Source: Balneola sp.
Lineage (GTDB): Bacteria > Bacteroidota > Rhodothermia > Balneolales > Balneolaceae
Direction: 5' to 3'
NCBI GenBank assembly: GCA_017640785.1
Contig: JAEPPZ010000001.1
Span: 1 to 64,000, forward strand
Length of the DNA: 64,000 nucleotides
Below, piece after piece: positions 18,247-26,446 of the stretch. A program made the position numbers and the translations under genes. The notes below the pieces were generated by a model. The model did no database searches and was not told the DNA's origin. It worked only from the letters and a program-made list of their open reading frames with translations. Position 1 is the first letter of the stretch; each line of letters begins with the position of its first letter.

Positions 18247-18880
18247 TAAACTTGCTCTGCTTTTTTTACGATTTGCGTCTTATCTCAAAAGCATAGTCGT
18301 TCAAAAAAGGCAAAAGCTTCAGCCCTGCGGTTTGTGGACGTGGAATTTAATTACTAAGAAAAGCCGGTCGGACTGAAGTCCTCACTGGCAAACTTGATTG
18401 AGAGTGTTAGTAGTGCCACAGATTTAGTCAGGTACACCAGCCAGAGATTTATCCCGCAGCGAGTAAAGGCAGGCAATTGCATAAACCGCCGGCCCTGAAG
18501 GACCTGCTAGTTTAAAAATCACATAACAAAACTTAAGCTAGTAGGGCGTTCACGCCCGGCGGTTATTTACAACCTGCGTTGATGACATTCGATCTTGGTC
18601 ATCTCGCGGCGTATGCCCGAGATCTGGATAGTTTTAGGTGATTATGCTTGTGATAACGATCCGGATTCCTGCCTTCGCAGGAATGACCGTAAAGCGGGGT
18701 AATGGAGGTTGTAACAGCGTTGATCGGAGTGTCGGATATAACAACCAGAAATAAACCTCACAAAGATCCTGAAGCAATACTGAATCAAGTTCAGCACATG
18801 GTTCAGGATGCCCCTGTTCAGCAACCAAAATCCATCTGACGGATTACCCGTCTGATGGATTGGAGTAGGAATCCCTTTTT
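18247..18880. repeat. Repeat block A: mosaic of interspersed repeat families
   Basis: A 634-bp gap with no convincing gene, filled by repeats that recur elsewhere in the window in the same orientation. R3 (about 18310-18590) begins GCTTCAGCCCTGCGG and ends with GGGCGTTCACGCCC. R1 (18598-18689) begins ATCTCGCGGCGTATGCCCGA and ends with the hairpin ATTCCTGCCTTCGCAGGAAT. R4 (18691-18812) contains CAGCGTTGATCGGAGTGT and ends in TTCAGCACATGGTTCAGGAT. R5 (about 18831-18859) is a palindrome on CCATCTGACGG/CGTCTGATGG. Short open frames inside are by-products of the repeats. The short palindromic parts resemble REP/RAYT-type sequences, but no RAYT transposase gene is present here. Confidence 0.8.
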
Positions 18881-21223
18881 TTAAAACTCAACTTTCCAGC
18901 TTAGTAAAGGCAATACCAATCCTTCTTCAATAAGATCTACTTCTTCCGTTTTGAAGTTATAATCGAATCTTGGATCCTTGGCTCCCAATAAGTTTTTTAT
19001 CTGCAAGGCCCATAAGGTCGAGTAGTTTTCTTTGTTCGTTCGATACGTAACTGAAAGATCAACAATGTAATGTGTATCAAACTGTTCAGAAAATGCTCTG
19101 GTTTCATCGAGTACCACTTCTTCGGCATTCATCGATGCCGATTGAAGCACCGGACTGTAACGCTCTCCGCCAGTTATACTTCCGCGAACATTCAATCCCA
19201 GTAAATTTCGTCCTTCTCTTAAATTGAATTCTTTCCCGAAAAGAACATTTGCTGCTATTTTCTGATCAAAGCGGCCATTTCTCCAAATTTCATCTCCGCC
19301 TTTGTATTTGTTTGAATAAAAAGTACCGGTCAGCAAGTAATAATATCCTTTACTCATAAATCGCTCTACCGTAAATTCTATCCCATAGTTCTCTCCTTTT
19401 CCTTCATTTACCAAGGCGTCCGTAAATGTGAAATCATGCACATAATTCAGCATCGAAAAACTACTGTCTGCGATTACCGGAACATCAAACATATTCTGCC
19501 AAAATCCCTCGATCTTAATTCGATGCACCTCTCCGATTCCCTGATCTACAGAAGCAACCAAATGATGCGCTTTGCTTGTTTTAATGTTTTTATTCGGAAA
19601 ATTCGCCTGTGGCTGCACAAAATAAACATCCAATTCTTCGATCTGACTGTGTAATCCGTAGCCAATATTTAATGCGGTTTCAGGTAACACCTGCCAGCTG
19701 ATCGCAGCTCTGGGTTCCAAAACAAATTCCTCATTTACTGAAAACCACTGTCCGTGTAAACCACCTAATACCGTAAGTCGCGGTGACACATTAAATTCTG
19801 ATTGATGATATATCTGATACAGCTGCGCCTGATCTTTTTGCCGGATCAGACTTTGATAAGGAGATGAGTTATCGGGTTTTCCAGCCAGATCAAAATTGAA
19901 ATAAAGATGTTGTAATTCCACTCCTGTTCGAGTGGTTATCCTTTTGCCAAATCCTTGATTCAGAAAAGTTTTAAAAGCCAACCGACTTGTATTGTCATCA
20001 ATATTCAGATATGGATTCAGATTCAAATTATCATCAAAACGTTCTTCTGAATATTCAGTGGAATTACCGGATAAAGCCAGAGTGCTTTTCAGATATCCTT
20101 TATTGTTTACGGTGATACTATGTGAAACTCCCACAGCTCCTACTCCCAGATCAATTCGGTTTTCTGTGAAATCACTGAATGCATATTCCCATTTGCTTGA
20201 ATCTGTTTTAGCTTCCATCGTTTGAAGATCCAAACCTCCGATTCCCCAAAACTCAAAACGTCCACTATTCTGGGTTGGCACATCAATTTTGAACGATAGA
20301 TCCTGATATTGAATCCGTCCCTCAACAGGCAGCAATGGTTGTAACAGCGTTAAAGTTGAAAACCGGTAATTGAACAAATAGGTAGCAGAGCCGTTCTTTT
20401 TTATAGGACCTCCGGAACTTGCCTCTAATCCGTTTATTCCGATTTGAATAGCGTGCTCTCTTTTATTTCTGTTTCCTGATCTGAAGTTGATATCAAACAC
20501 ACCGGAAAGAGCATTTCCATATTCTGAAGGAAAAGCACCGGTAAAAAAATCCGAATTCGAAAGTAGCTGGGCACTGAATAATGTCAATCCACCACCGCCC
20601 GCTACCGAAAGGCCTGCAAAATGATTTGGATTCGGGATCTCAATTCCTTCCAATCTCCATTGCACACTTTTGGGTGCATTTCCACGAATCGAAATAGCAT
20701 TGTTCTGAACGCCTCCGGTGGAATTTACTCCCGGAAAAACGGTCACTAATCTGCCCGGATCGTCTAATCCGCCTGCATAACGTTGTGTTTCTTCTACAGT
20801 GAATTGTTTTACACTTACTTTGGCAAAATCGTTGATGGGTTTGTCTTTCTGAATAGTGGCAACAACCTCAATGGCCTCTCCTTCAAATACCGATTCTTCC
20901 ATTTCAACATTAAGAACCGTTTGTTTACCTGAGCTGACCAGAATATTTCGCAATATCACCGTCTCGAATCCTAGATAGCTGAACTTAATATCATGCCTGC
21001 CCAGCGGGACATTCTTTAAAACAAAATTCCCAGTTTCATCTGTGGATGTTCCGAGAAGAGGTTGCTGATCCAGAACTAAAACATTAACCCCGATAAGAGT
21101 TTCCTGAGTCAGCCTGTCTATAACAACTCCCGTGATTTCCTGAGTTTGAGGTGATGTCGATTGTCGAGCAAATACTGAAAATGAAAGTCCGGTCAGGATC
21201 AAAAACAGTGAAATTTTTTTCAT
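18881..21223 (-). CDS. TonB-dependent outer-membrane receptor
   Basis: A 780-residue protein. A signal peptide (cleavage near VFARQ at 20) is followed by a CarboxypepD_reg-like beta-sandwich at about 30-110 (ITGVVIDRLTQETLIGVNV; TSTDETGNFVLKNVPLGRHD), a plug domain (about 125-250, with NAISIRGNAPKSVQWRLEGI) and a 22-strand barrel ending in LSWKVEF with C-terminal Phe. No SusD partner is beside it, so it is more likely a siderophore, cofactor or peptide receptor than a glycan one. It lies between repeat blocks A and B, and the next gene upstream is the frameshifted AraC-type regulator. Confidence 0.92.
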   Translation of the reverse strand: MKKISLFLILTGLSFSVFARQSTSPQTQEITGVVIDRLTQETLIGVNVLVLDQQPLLGTSTDETGNFVLKNVPLGRHDIKFSYLGFETVILRNILVSSGKQTVLNVEMEESVFEGEAIEVVATIQKDKPINDFAKVSVKQFTVEETQRYAGGLDDPGRLVTVFPGVNSTGGVQNNAISIRGNAPKSVQWRLEGIEIPNPNHFAGLSVAGGGGLTLFSAQLLSNSDFFTGAFPSEYGNALSGVFDINFRSGNRNKREHAIQIGINGLEASSGGPIKKNGSATYLFNYRFSTLTLLQPLLPVEGRIQYQDLSFKIDVPTQNSGRFEFWGIGGLDLQTMEAKTDSSKWEYAFSDFTENRIDLGVGAVGVSHSITVNNKGYLKSTLALSGNSTEYSEERFDDNLNLNPYLNIDDNTSRLAFKTFLNQGFGKRITTRTGVELQHLYFNFDLAGKPDNSSPYQSLIRQKDQAQLYQIYHQSEFNVSPRLTVLGGLHGQWFSVNEEFVLEPRAAISWQVLPETALNIGYGLHSQIEELDVYFVQPQANFPNKNIKTSKAHHLVASVDQGIGEVHRIKIEGFWQNMFDVPVIADSSFSMLNYVHDFTFTDALVNEGKGENYGIEFTVERFMSKGYYYLLTGTFYSNKYKGGDEIWRNGRFDQKIAANVLFGKEFNLREGRNLLGLNVRGSITGGERYSPVLQSASMNAEEVVLDETRAFSEQFDTHYIVDLSVTYRTNKENYSTLWALQIKNLLGAKDPRFDYNFKTEEVDLIEEGLVLPLLSWKVEF

Positions 21224-22120
21224 GAATATATTTTATGCGGTTAATTGATTTGCACAAAAATACTTTCATATATCCCCATAAACGTCCACACCGTTGGGAC
21301 TGGACTACTTTTTTGCGGATTACGTTCTCTTTGTGGGGCTAATAATTGGGTATGAAGATTTAGCTCGGTCATCTCGCGGCGTATGCCCGAGATCCGGATC
21401 TTTTTTAGGATCACATTCTTTGATAACGATCCAGATTCCTGCCTTCGCAGGAATGACTTTGGTTTAAATTTCTAAAGTTACAGACCTCCTCTGTCTCCTC
21501 CTGCAACAGGAGGAGGACTCGTTGATAAAAATTAGAATCATCTCGGGAATTCCCCTCCTTAACCAAGGAGGGGCGAACTACTCAGAACCAAAGAATTTTT
21601 TTAGGAACTGGGGAGGTTCGTTCCAAGAACCAGATTAAATCGAGGTAATGGAGGTTGTGTCAGCGTTGATCGGAGTGTCAGATATAAAAATTCCGTTCAT
21701 AAGCTAGCAAGGGCTTCAGCCCTGCGGTTTTGTGGACGAGGAATTTAATTACGAAGAGAAGCCGGTCGGACTGAAGTCCTCTCTGGTGAACTTAATACTG
21801 AATGTTGGTAGTGATTTAAATTTACTCAGGTACACCAGCCAGGGATTTATCCCGCAGCGAGTAAAGGCAGGCAATTGCATAAACCGCAGAACCTGAAGGA
21901 TCTGCTTGTTTAATATCCTTTAAAACGATCTGTGTCCTCAGCAACCAAAATCCGTCAGCCGTGCAAAACCCGACAGACGGAGAATTAGCTTTCCATCATT
22001 TCGCTGAAAGCGGGGTGATGGCTATTGTAACAGCGTTGATCGGAATGCCGGATATAACAACCAGAATTAAACCTCACAAAGATCCTGAAACAAGTTCAGG
22101 ATGACCCGACATATTGAATC
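21224..22120. repeat. Repeat block B between receptor and AraC-type gene
   Basis: An 897-bp gap with no gene. In order it holds R1 (21368-21457); R2 (21483-21619), which contains CTCCTCCTGCAACAGGAGGA and CCCCTCCTTAACCAAGGAGG; a partial R4 (about 21645-21690); R3 without its GGGCGTTCACGCCC end (21701-21912); an R5-like CCGTCAGCCGTGCAAA...GACAGACGG stretch (about 21949-21980); and R4 (about 22007-22105). All lie in the same orientation as in block A. The first 130 bases, next to the receptor start, hold the receptor promoter region. Confidence 0.8.
21255..21262 (-). promoter_or_regulatory. Candidate -7 box upstream of the TonB receptor
   Basis: On the minus strand the bases read TATTTTTG, an exact TAnnTTTG box (Bacteroidota sigma-A type -7 element) 32 bases before the receptor start. 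No good TTTG -33 element is seen about 20 bases further upstream, so confidence is low. Confidence 0.35.
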
Positions 22121-23292
22121 TTAACCATCCAGAGATTTTTTAAACTGCGACGGAGTTAAACCTGTATGCTTTTTGAAAACCGAGTTAAACGATGATTTAG
22201 AATTAAAACCCGATTCTAATCCGATTCCCAGCAACGTGTAATTTTGGAATTCAGGATCTTTGATCGCTTGTTTTACGTTTTCTACCCGATAGCTGTTTAC
22301 GAAATCGTAGAAACTTGCATCAGCAAATGTATTGATCACTTCCGTTAAATTATGAGTGGAAATACTCATCAGTCCTGCAAGTTCGGCTAAACTGAGATCG
22401 CTACGCAAATACGGTTTCTCGTTTTCCATCAATGCACAAAGCTGCTGATGTAACTCTTTGCCTTGTTCTTCATTTAATCCGGAGCGGGTGTAACTCTCTG
22501 TCGGGGTTTCTCCTCTTTAGAAACTTGCTTCTCTTCCCTTCCGATCGGAGTAAAGAACTCAGCCTGTTTCAATCCCATATAACCGATGCTGTACACAAAA
22601 ATGGTAGAAGCGAGAAGTGTAAAATCGGTGTATTCGCTAAGCAAATCACTGAATGAACTTACCGTGTATAAAACTCCGGCAGTAATTCCGAGCAACGTAC
22701 CTGCCAGTACGAAACCCTGCAACCAATCCAGATTTCGTTTTTCCAATGTGGAATAATTCGCTCTGATCTTTTTTCTGTACTGATACAGATCCCTGATTAT
22801 AAAAGGTAAGTAAGCAAGACTGTACACTACTTTGAAATGAGTGATCCATTCACTCCCGTACTGCAATTCTCCGGTTTCGCTAAGTAGGTTTAACTTGGTT
22901 TCTCCTGAATTAAAATAAAACGGAAGGAAATACAGCGTTAAAAGGATAAAGGGGATGAAATGCTTTTTCTGAGCAAGAGTGAGTCGCTTATTTCCTTTTA
23001 TTAATGTTTCGGAATAAAGATAGAGCAACGGACCGTACAGTAAAGTAATTGAGAAATCCAGACCGATCACATGAGGATAGTTGTGATGCAAACCAACACT
23101 CAGCAAAGCCGCCATAGCCAGGTCAACAGTAAAAACCAGCATTAATGCAGCCAGAATCCGGTTCGAAAGTTGATTCACTTTCTTAGAAACCAGCAAAAAG
23201 GTAAGCATCAATCCGTGAACAGCTCCCAGAAAAAAAATCACACTCATGTAAATTGCACCATATAATTCCATCTCATAAATGAAAGATAACAC
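22121..23292 (-). pseudogene. Membrane-bound AraC-type regulator, frameshifted
   Basis: Two open frames make one regulator. The upstream part (22474-23292) has seven hydrophobic helices (MSVIFFLGAVHGLMLTFLL; TLLYGPLLYLYSETL; later ASTIFVYSIGYMGLKQ) and ends after RVTPAPD. The downstream part carries the AraC HTH (LSLAELAGLMSISTHNLTEV; GLESGFNSKSSFNSVFKKHT). In the downstream frame the expected linker SYTRSGLNEEQGKELHQQL can be read upstream of the annotated ATG. One missing base near the CCCC run at about 22499-22503 restores a single protein of about 390 residues. It may be a real inactivation or a sequencing or assembly error. Confidence 0.8.
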
Positions 23293-24365
23293 TTATGAGG
23301 TAATGAGGAAGTGGTTATTAAGTTTTCGGAGGTAGATGTCCATTCGCAGACTGCTTTTATATTTCCAAAACCCCAGATAGGTCATCTCGCGGCGTATGCC
23401 CGAGATCTGGATAGTTTTGAGGATTATGACAGTGATAACGATCCAGGTTCCTGCCTTCGCAGGAATGACCGTAAAGCTGGGTGATGGAGGTTGTAACAAC
23501 TTTGATCGAAGTGTCAGATATAAAAATCCCGTTCATAAGCTAGCAAGGGCTTCAGCCCTGCGGTTTTGTGGACGAGGAATTTAATTACCAAAAAAAGCCG
23601 GTCGGACTGTAGTCCTCTCTAGCGAACTTAATACTGAATGTTGGTAATGATTTAGATTTTCTCAGGTACACTAGCCAGTGATTTATCCCGCAGCGAGTAA
23701 AGGCAGGCAATTACATAAACCTCAGAACCTGAAGGATCTGCTTGTTTAAAAATCACATAACAAAATTTATGCTAGTAGGGCGTTCACGCCCGGCGATTAT
23801 TTACAACCTGCGTTGATGACAATCGATCTTGGTCATCTCGCGGCGTATGCCCGAGATCCGGATAGTTTTAGAGGATTATGCTTGTGATAACAATCCAGAT
23901 TCCTGCCTGCAAAGCAGAAAAGACCTCCTCTGTCTCCTCCTGCAACAGGAGGAGGACTCGCTGAAAAAAATTAGAATCAACTCGGGAATTCCCCTCCTTA
24001 TCCAAGGAGGGGCGAACTACTCAGAACCCACGAATGTGTTTCGGAATTGGGGAGGTCCATTTCTTGCTCAACAACCAAAATTAGTTGAGGTCATCTCGCG
24101 GCGTATGCCCGAGACCTAGATAGTTTTAGAGGATTATGCTTGTGATAACAATCCAGATTCCTGCCTGCAAAGCAGAAAAGACCTCCTCTGTCTCCTCCTG
24201 CAACAGGAGGAGGACTCGTTGATAAAAATTAGACTCAACTCAGGAATTCCCCTCCTTACCCAAGGAGGGGCGAACTACTCAGAACCCGAGAATTTGTTTA
24301 GGAATTGGGGAGGTCCGCTTCCAACGAAAGCACCGGAACCAGATCAAATACTAAATTAAATTTGC
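23293..24365. repeat. Repeat block C: five-unit repeat array
   Basis: More than 1 kb with no gene. Order: R1 (23381-23469), partial R4 (23471-23526), R3 full length (23537-23820), R1 variant (23832-23919), R2 (23922-24058), R1 variant (24090-24179), R2 (24180-24316). The last four make a tandem R1-R2-R1-R2 of about 258-bp period. In these two R1 copies the terminal hairpin CTTCGCAGGAATGAC is replaced by CTGCAAAGCAGAAA, which shows that they derive from one another. The open frame at 23829-24119 is only a translation of the repeats. Confidence 0.8.
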
Positions 24366-24376
24366 GTAGCTAAATA

Positions 24377-24396
24377 ACTACATATATATTTGTAGT
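24377..24396. promoter_or_regulatory. Palindromic operator for the ArsR-type regulator
   Basis: ACTACA-N8-TGTAGT is a perfect 6-bp inverted repeat just before the regulator gene. It is flanked by another GTAG at 24366-24369 and another ACTACA at 24403-24408, directly before the ATG at 24410. Alternating GTAG/CTAC half-sites are the pattern expected for an ArsR dimer array. Autorepression of the operon is inferred. Confidence 0.6.
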
Positions 24397-24409
24397 CAAA
24401 TAACTACAT

Positions 24410-24739
24410 ATGAATTTACGAAGAGACGTTTTCCAGGCTATAGCTGATCCAACCAGAAGAACCATCCTTCTTTTGGTGGCTGCTCAATCCATGACCGCAG
24501 GTGCCATTGCTGCTAACTTTGAGACCTCAAGGCCTACGGTATCCAAGCATTTGCAGATACTCACTGAGTGTGAGCTGCTTGAACAGCAACAAGACGGTAG
24601 AAAAATTTATTATCACTTAAATCCGCAAAAGTTTAAAGAGATCGCTGATTTCATTGAGCCCTTCCGCAAGTTCTGGGACGATCGATTTAATAAACTGGAG
24701 AGTGTTATGAAAAATTATTCATCAGAAAACGACCAATAA
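24410..24739 (+). CDS. ArsR family transcriptional regulator
   Basis: A 109-residue winged-helix protein of the SdpR/ArsR type: [20 protein letters not shown], then the recognition region [20 protein letters not shown] and the wing [15 protein letters not shown]. There are no metal-site cysteines, so it is not an arsenic sensor in the strict sense. The last codons overlap the AHSA1 gene (TAATG). Regulators of this subgroup are regularly encoded next to AHSA1/SRPBCC proteins. It probably represses its own operon through the palindrome just upstream. Confidence 0.9.
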   Translation: MNLRRDVFQAIADPTRRTILLLVAAQSMTAGAIAANFETSRPTVSKHLQILTECELLEQQQDGRKIYYHLNPQKFKEIADFIEPFRKFWDDRFNKLESVMKNYSSENDQ

Positions 24740-25203
24740 TGGAAAGAAAAACAAAGGTACACGCCGAAGACGGCAAACAGGAAATATTGATCACCCGCGA
24801 ATTTGATCTGCCGCTTAAAATGCTTTTTAAAGCATATCAGGAACCGGAAATTGTGGAACAATGGATGGGCACTAAAGTCGTGAAATTGGAAAATAAAAAT
24901 CACGGAAGTTATCACTTTGTGACTACCGATCCCGCCGGAAACGAGCACGTTTTTCATGGAACTGTTCATGAATTTCTTCCCGATCAAAAGATCATCCGCA
25001 CTTTTGAAATGGAAAACACTCCTTTTCCTGTACAGCTGGAATTCTTAGAATTTGAAAAACTTTCGGAAACCACCAGCAAGCTGAACATGCAAATTATTTA
25101 TCGCTCTGTTGCTGATCGCGATGAAATGCTGAAACTCCCCTTTGCACAAGGCATAAATATGGCGCATAACAGACTCGAAGAAATACTAACCGATCTTAAA
25201 TAA
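24739..25203 (+). CDS. SRPBCC / AHSA1 domain protein
   Basis: A 154-residue START-like protein. It shows the AHSA1 pattern: ITREFDLPLKMLFKAYQEPE, VEQWMGTKVVKLENKNHGSY, then a strand-rich FHGTVHEFLPDQKIIRTFEM and a final helix (MAHNRLEEILTDL). Proteins of this group have a hydrophobic cavity and may bind lipids or aromatic ligands; most are uncharacterised. It is translationally coupled to the ArsR-type regulator and followed five bases later by a DoxX-like gene. Confidence 0.85.
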   Translation: MERKTKVHAEDGKQEILITREFDLPLKMLFKAYQEPEIVEQWMGTKVVKLENKNHGSYHFVTTDPAGNEHVFHGTVHEFLPDQKIIRTFEMENTPFPVQLEFLEFEKLSETTSKLNMQIIYRSVADRDEMLKLPFAQGINMAHNRLEEILTDLK

Positions 25204-25208
25204 CGACT

Positions 25209-25598
25209 ATGACCACTTCAAAAAAACAAAAAATCACTTACTGGGTAGCCACGCTTTGGCTGGCTCTCGGAATGACATCCACCGGAATTATCCAATTAAT
25301 AAAACTGGAAGAAGACATCGAAATGATGAACGGTTTGGGTTATCCCGTTTATCTGCTAACCATATTGGGTGTCTGGAAGATCTTAGGCGTCATTGCCATA
25401 CTTGTACCAAAATATCCGTTGATCAAAGAATGGGCGTATGCCGGATTCTTCTTTATGATGACCGGTGCTCTCACCTCTCATCTTATAGTTGGTGATGGAG
25501 TTGAACGTCTCTTCGGTCCTACTTTACTTATCGTATTAACTATTATTTCGTGGTATCTCAGACCCGCGGAACGTAAAATCCCAATGCAAAATCAGTAA
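25209..25598 (+). CDS. DoxX-like membrane protein
   Basis: A 129-residue protein with four transmembrane helices (about 10-28, 45-66, 74-92, 98-115). The pattern YWVATLWLALGMTSTGIIQL, GYPVYLLTILGVWKILGVIA and KEWAYAGFFFMMTGALTSHL is that of DoxX_2 proteins, which often sit in ArsR-AHSA1 operons, as here. The function is unknown. The stop abuts the next start (TAAATG). Confidence 0.85.
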   Translation: MTTSKKQKITYWVATLWLALGMTSTGIIQLIKLEEDIEMMNGLGYPVYLLTILGVWKILGVIAILVPKYPLIKEWAYAGFFFMMTGALTSHLIVGDGVERLFGPTLLIVLTIISWYLRPAERKIPMQNQ

Positions 25599-26189
25599 AT
25601 GCACACCATGAATCCCAAGGTTGATTTCTTTTTTAACAAAAACAGTAAATGGCAGGACGAATATGAATTATTGAGAACCATTATTCTGGATTGCGGACTG
25701 AACGAAGAATTAAAATGGGGCAAACCATGCTACACCGTAAACGGGAACAATGTGGTGTTGATACACGGATTCAAAGACTATTGCGCGCTGTTGTTCCATA
25801 AAGGAGTGTTGCTGAATGATGCGGAAGACATTTTAGTACAGCAGACAAAAAATGTACAGTCGGCACGACAAATTCGTTTCACCGATGTGGAACAAATAAA
25901 TGATATGATGGCAGTCTTACGATCTTATATCTTTGAAGCGGTTGAAGTTGAAAAAGCAGGACTGGAAGTCCCAATGAAGAAGACTGCTGACTTTGAAATG
26001 GCAGAAGAATTCCGGGAAAAACTGGATGCCATGCCTGAACTGAAAGAAGCTTTTGAGTCACTCACTCCCGGCCGACAAAGAGGTTATCTCCTCCACTTCT
26101 CAGGAGCCAAACAATCCAAAACCCGGGCCTCACGAGTTGAAAAATGTATTCCCGACATCCTTGAAGGCAAAGGTCTGAACGATCGCTGA
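25599..26189 (+). CDS. YdeI/DUF1801 family protein
   Basis: A 196-residue cytoplasmic protein. The N-terminal DUF1801-like fold shows LNEELKWGKPCYTVNGNNVV and FKDYCALLFHKGVLL; the C-terminal OmdA-like helical part has SLTPGRQRGYLLHFSGAKQS and TRASRVEKCIPDILEGKG. YdeI of Bacillus and its relatives have been tied to peptide resistance or iron-related stress, but the molecular role is unclear. It is the last gene of the ArsR operon. An ATG at 25608 is an alternative start. Confidence 0.85.
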   Translation: MHTMNPKVDFFFNKNSKWQDEYELLRTIILDCGLNEELKWGKPCYTVNGNNVVLIHGFKDYCALLFHKGVLLNDAEDILVQQTKNVQSARQIRFTDVEQINDMMAVLRSYIFEAVEVEKAGLEVPMKKTADFEMAEEFREKLDAMPELKEAFESLTPGRQRGYLLHFSGAKQSKTRASRVEKCIPDILEGKGLNDR

Positions 26190-26275
26190 ACCGGAGCAAA
26201 TCCGCCCACATTGGCAAACCGAATTTTGTACGCGAAATGTCCAACCGCATTTGGAACGGCGAATTAAAAACCAAA

Positions 26276-26409
26276 ATTCCGTACGGGCGGATCGCAATCC
26301 GCCCCCGATGGTTTACAGCGAATAAATCCATTCCGAAATTGTAAATCCCTTGAACAACCAACCAAAAACACCCAAATAATATGTTTTTGCTTTACTTGGC
26401 GGAATTGTT
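26276..26409. repeat. Left copy of ~135-bp direct repeat around the kinase fusion
   Basis: It begins with a GC-rich hairpin (GGGCGGATCGCAATCCGCCC; 8-bp stem) and ends TGCTTTACTTGGCGGAATTG. A second copy in the same orientation lies at 28009-28144, about 80 percent identical by eye. The remaining bases of the 257-bp gap between YdeI and the kinase fusion show no gene. Confidence 0.75.
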
Positions 26410-26446
26410 AATATTAAAGCGTTATAATGTTAATTAATTTTAGCTT

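Noticed and set aside
23829-24119. 96-codon open frame in repeat block C
   Set aside because: It translates the R1 and R2 repeats. The same peptide pieces appear in frames at 34398-34634, at 34079-34336 on the minus strand and elsewhere. This shows DNA repetition, not a conserved protein.
18247-24365. CRISPR array
   Set aside because: The repeats are 90-280 bp long, irregularly spaced and internally palindromic. No short, regular repeat-spacer pattern and no cas gene were seen.
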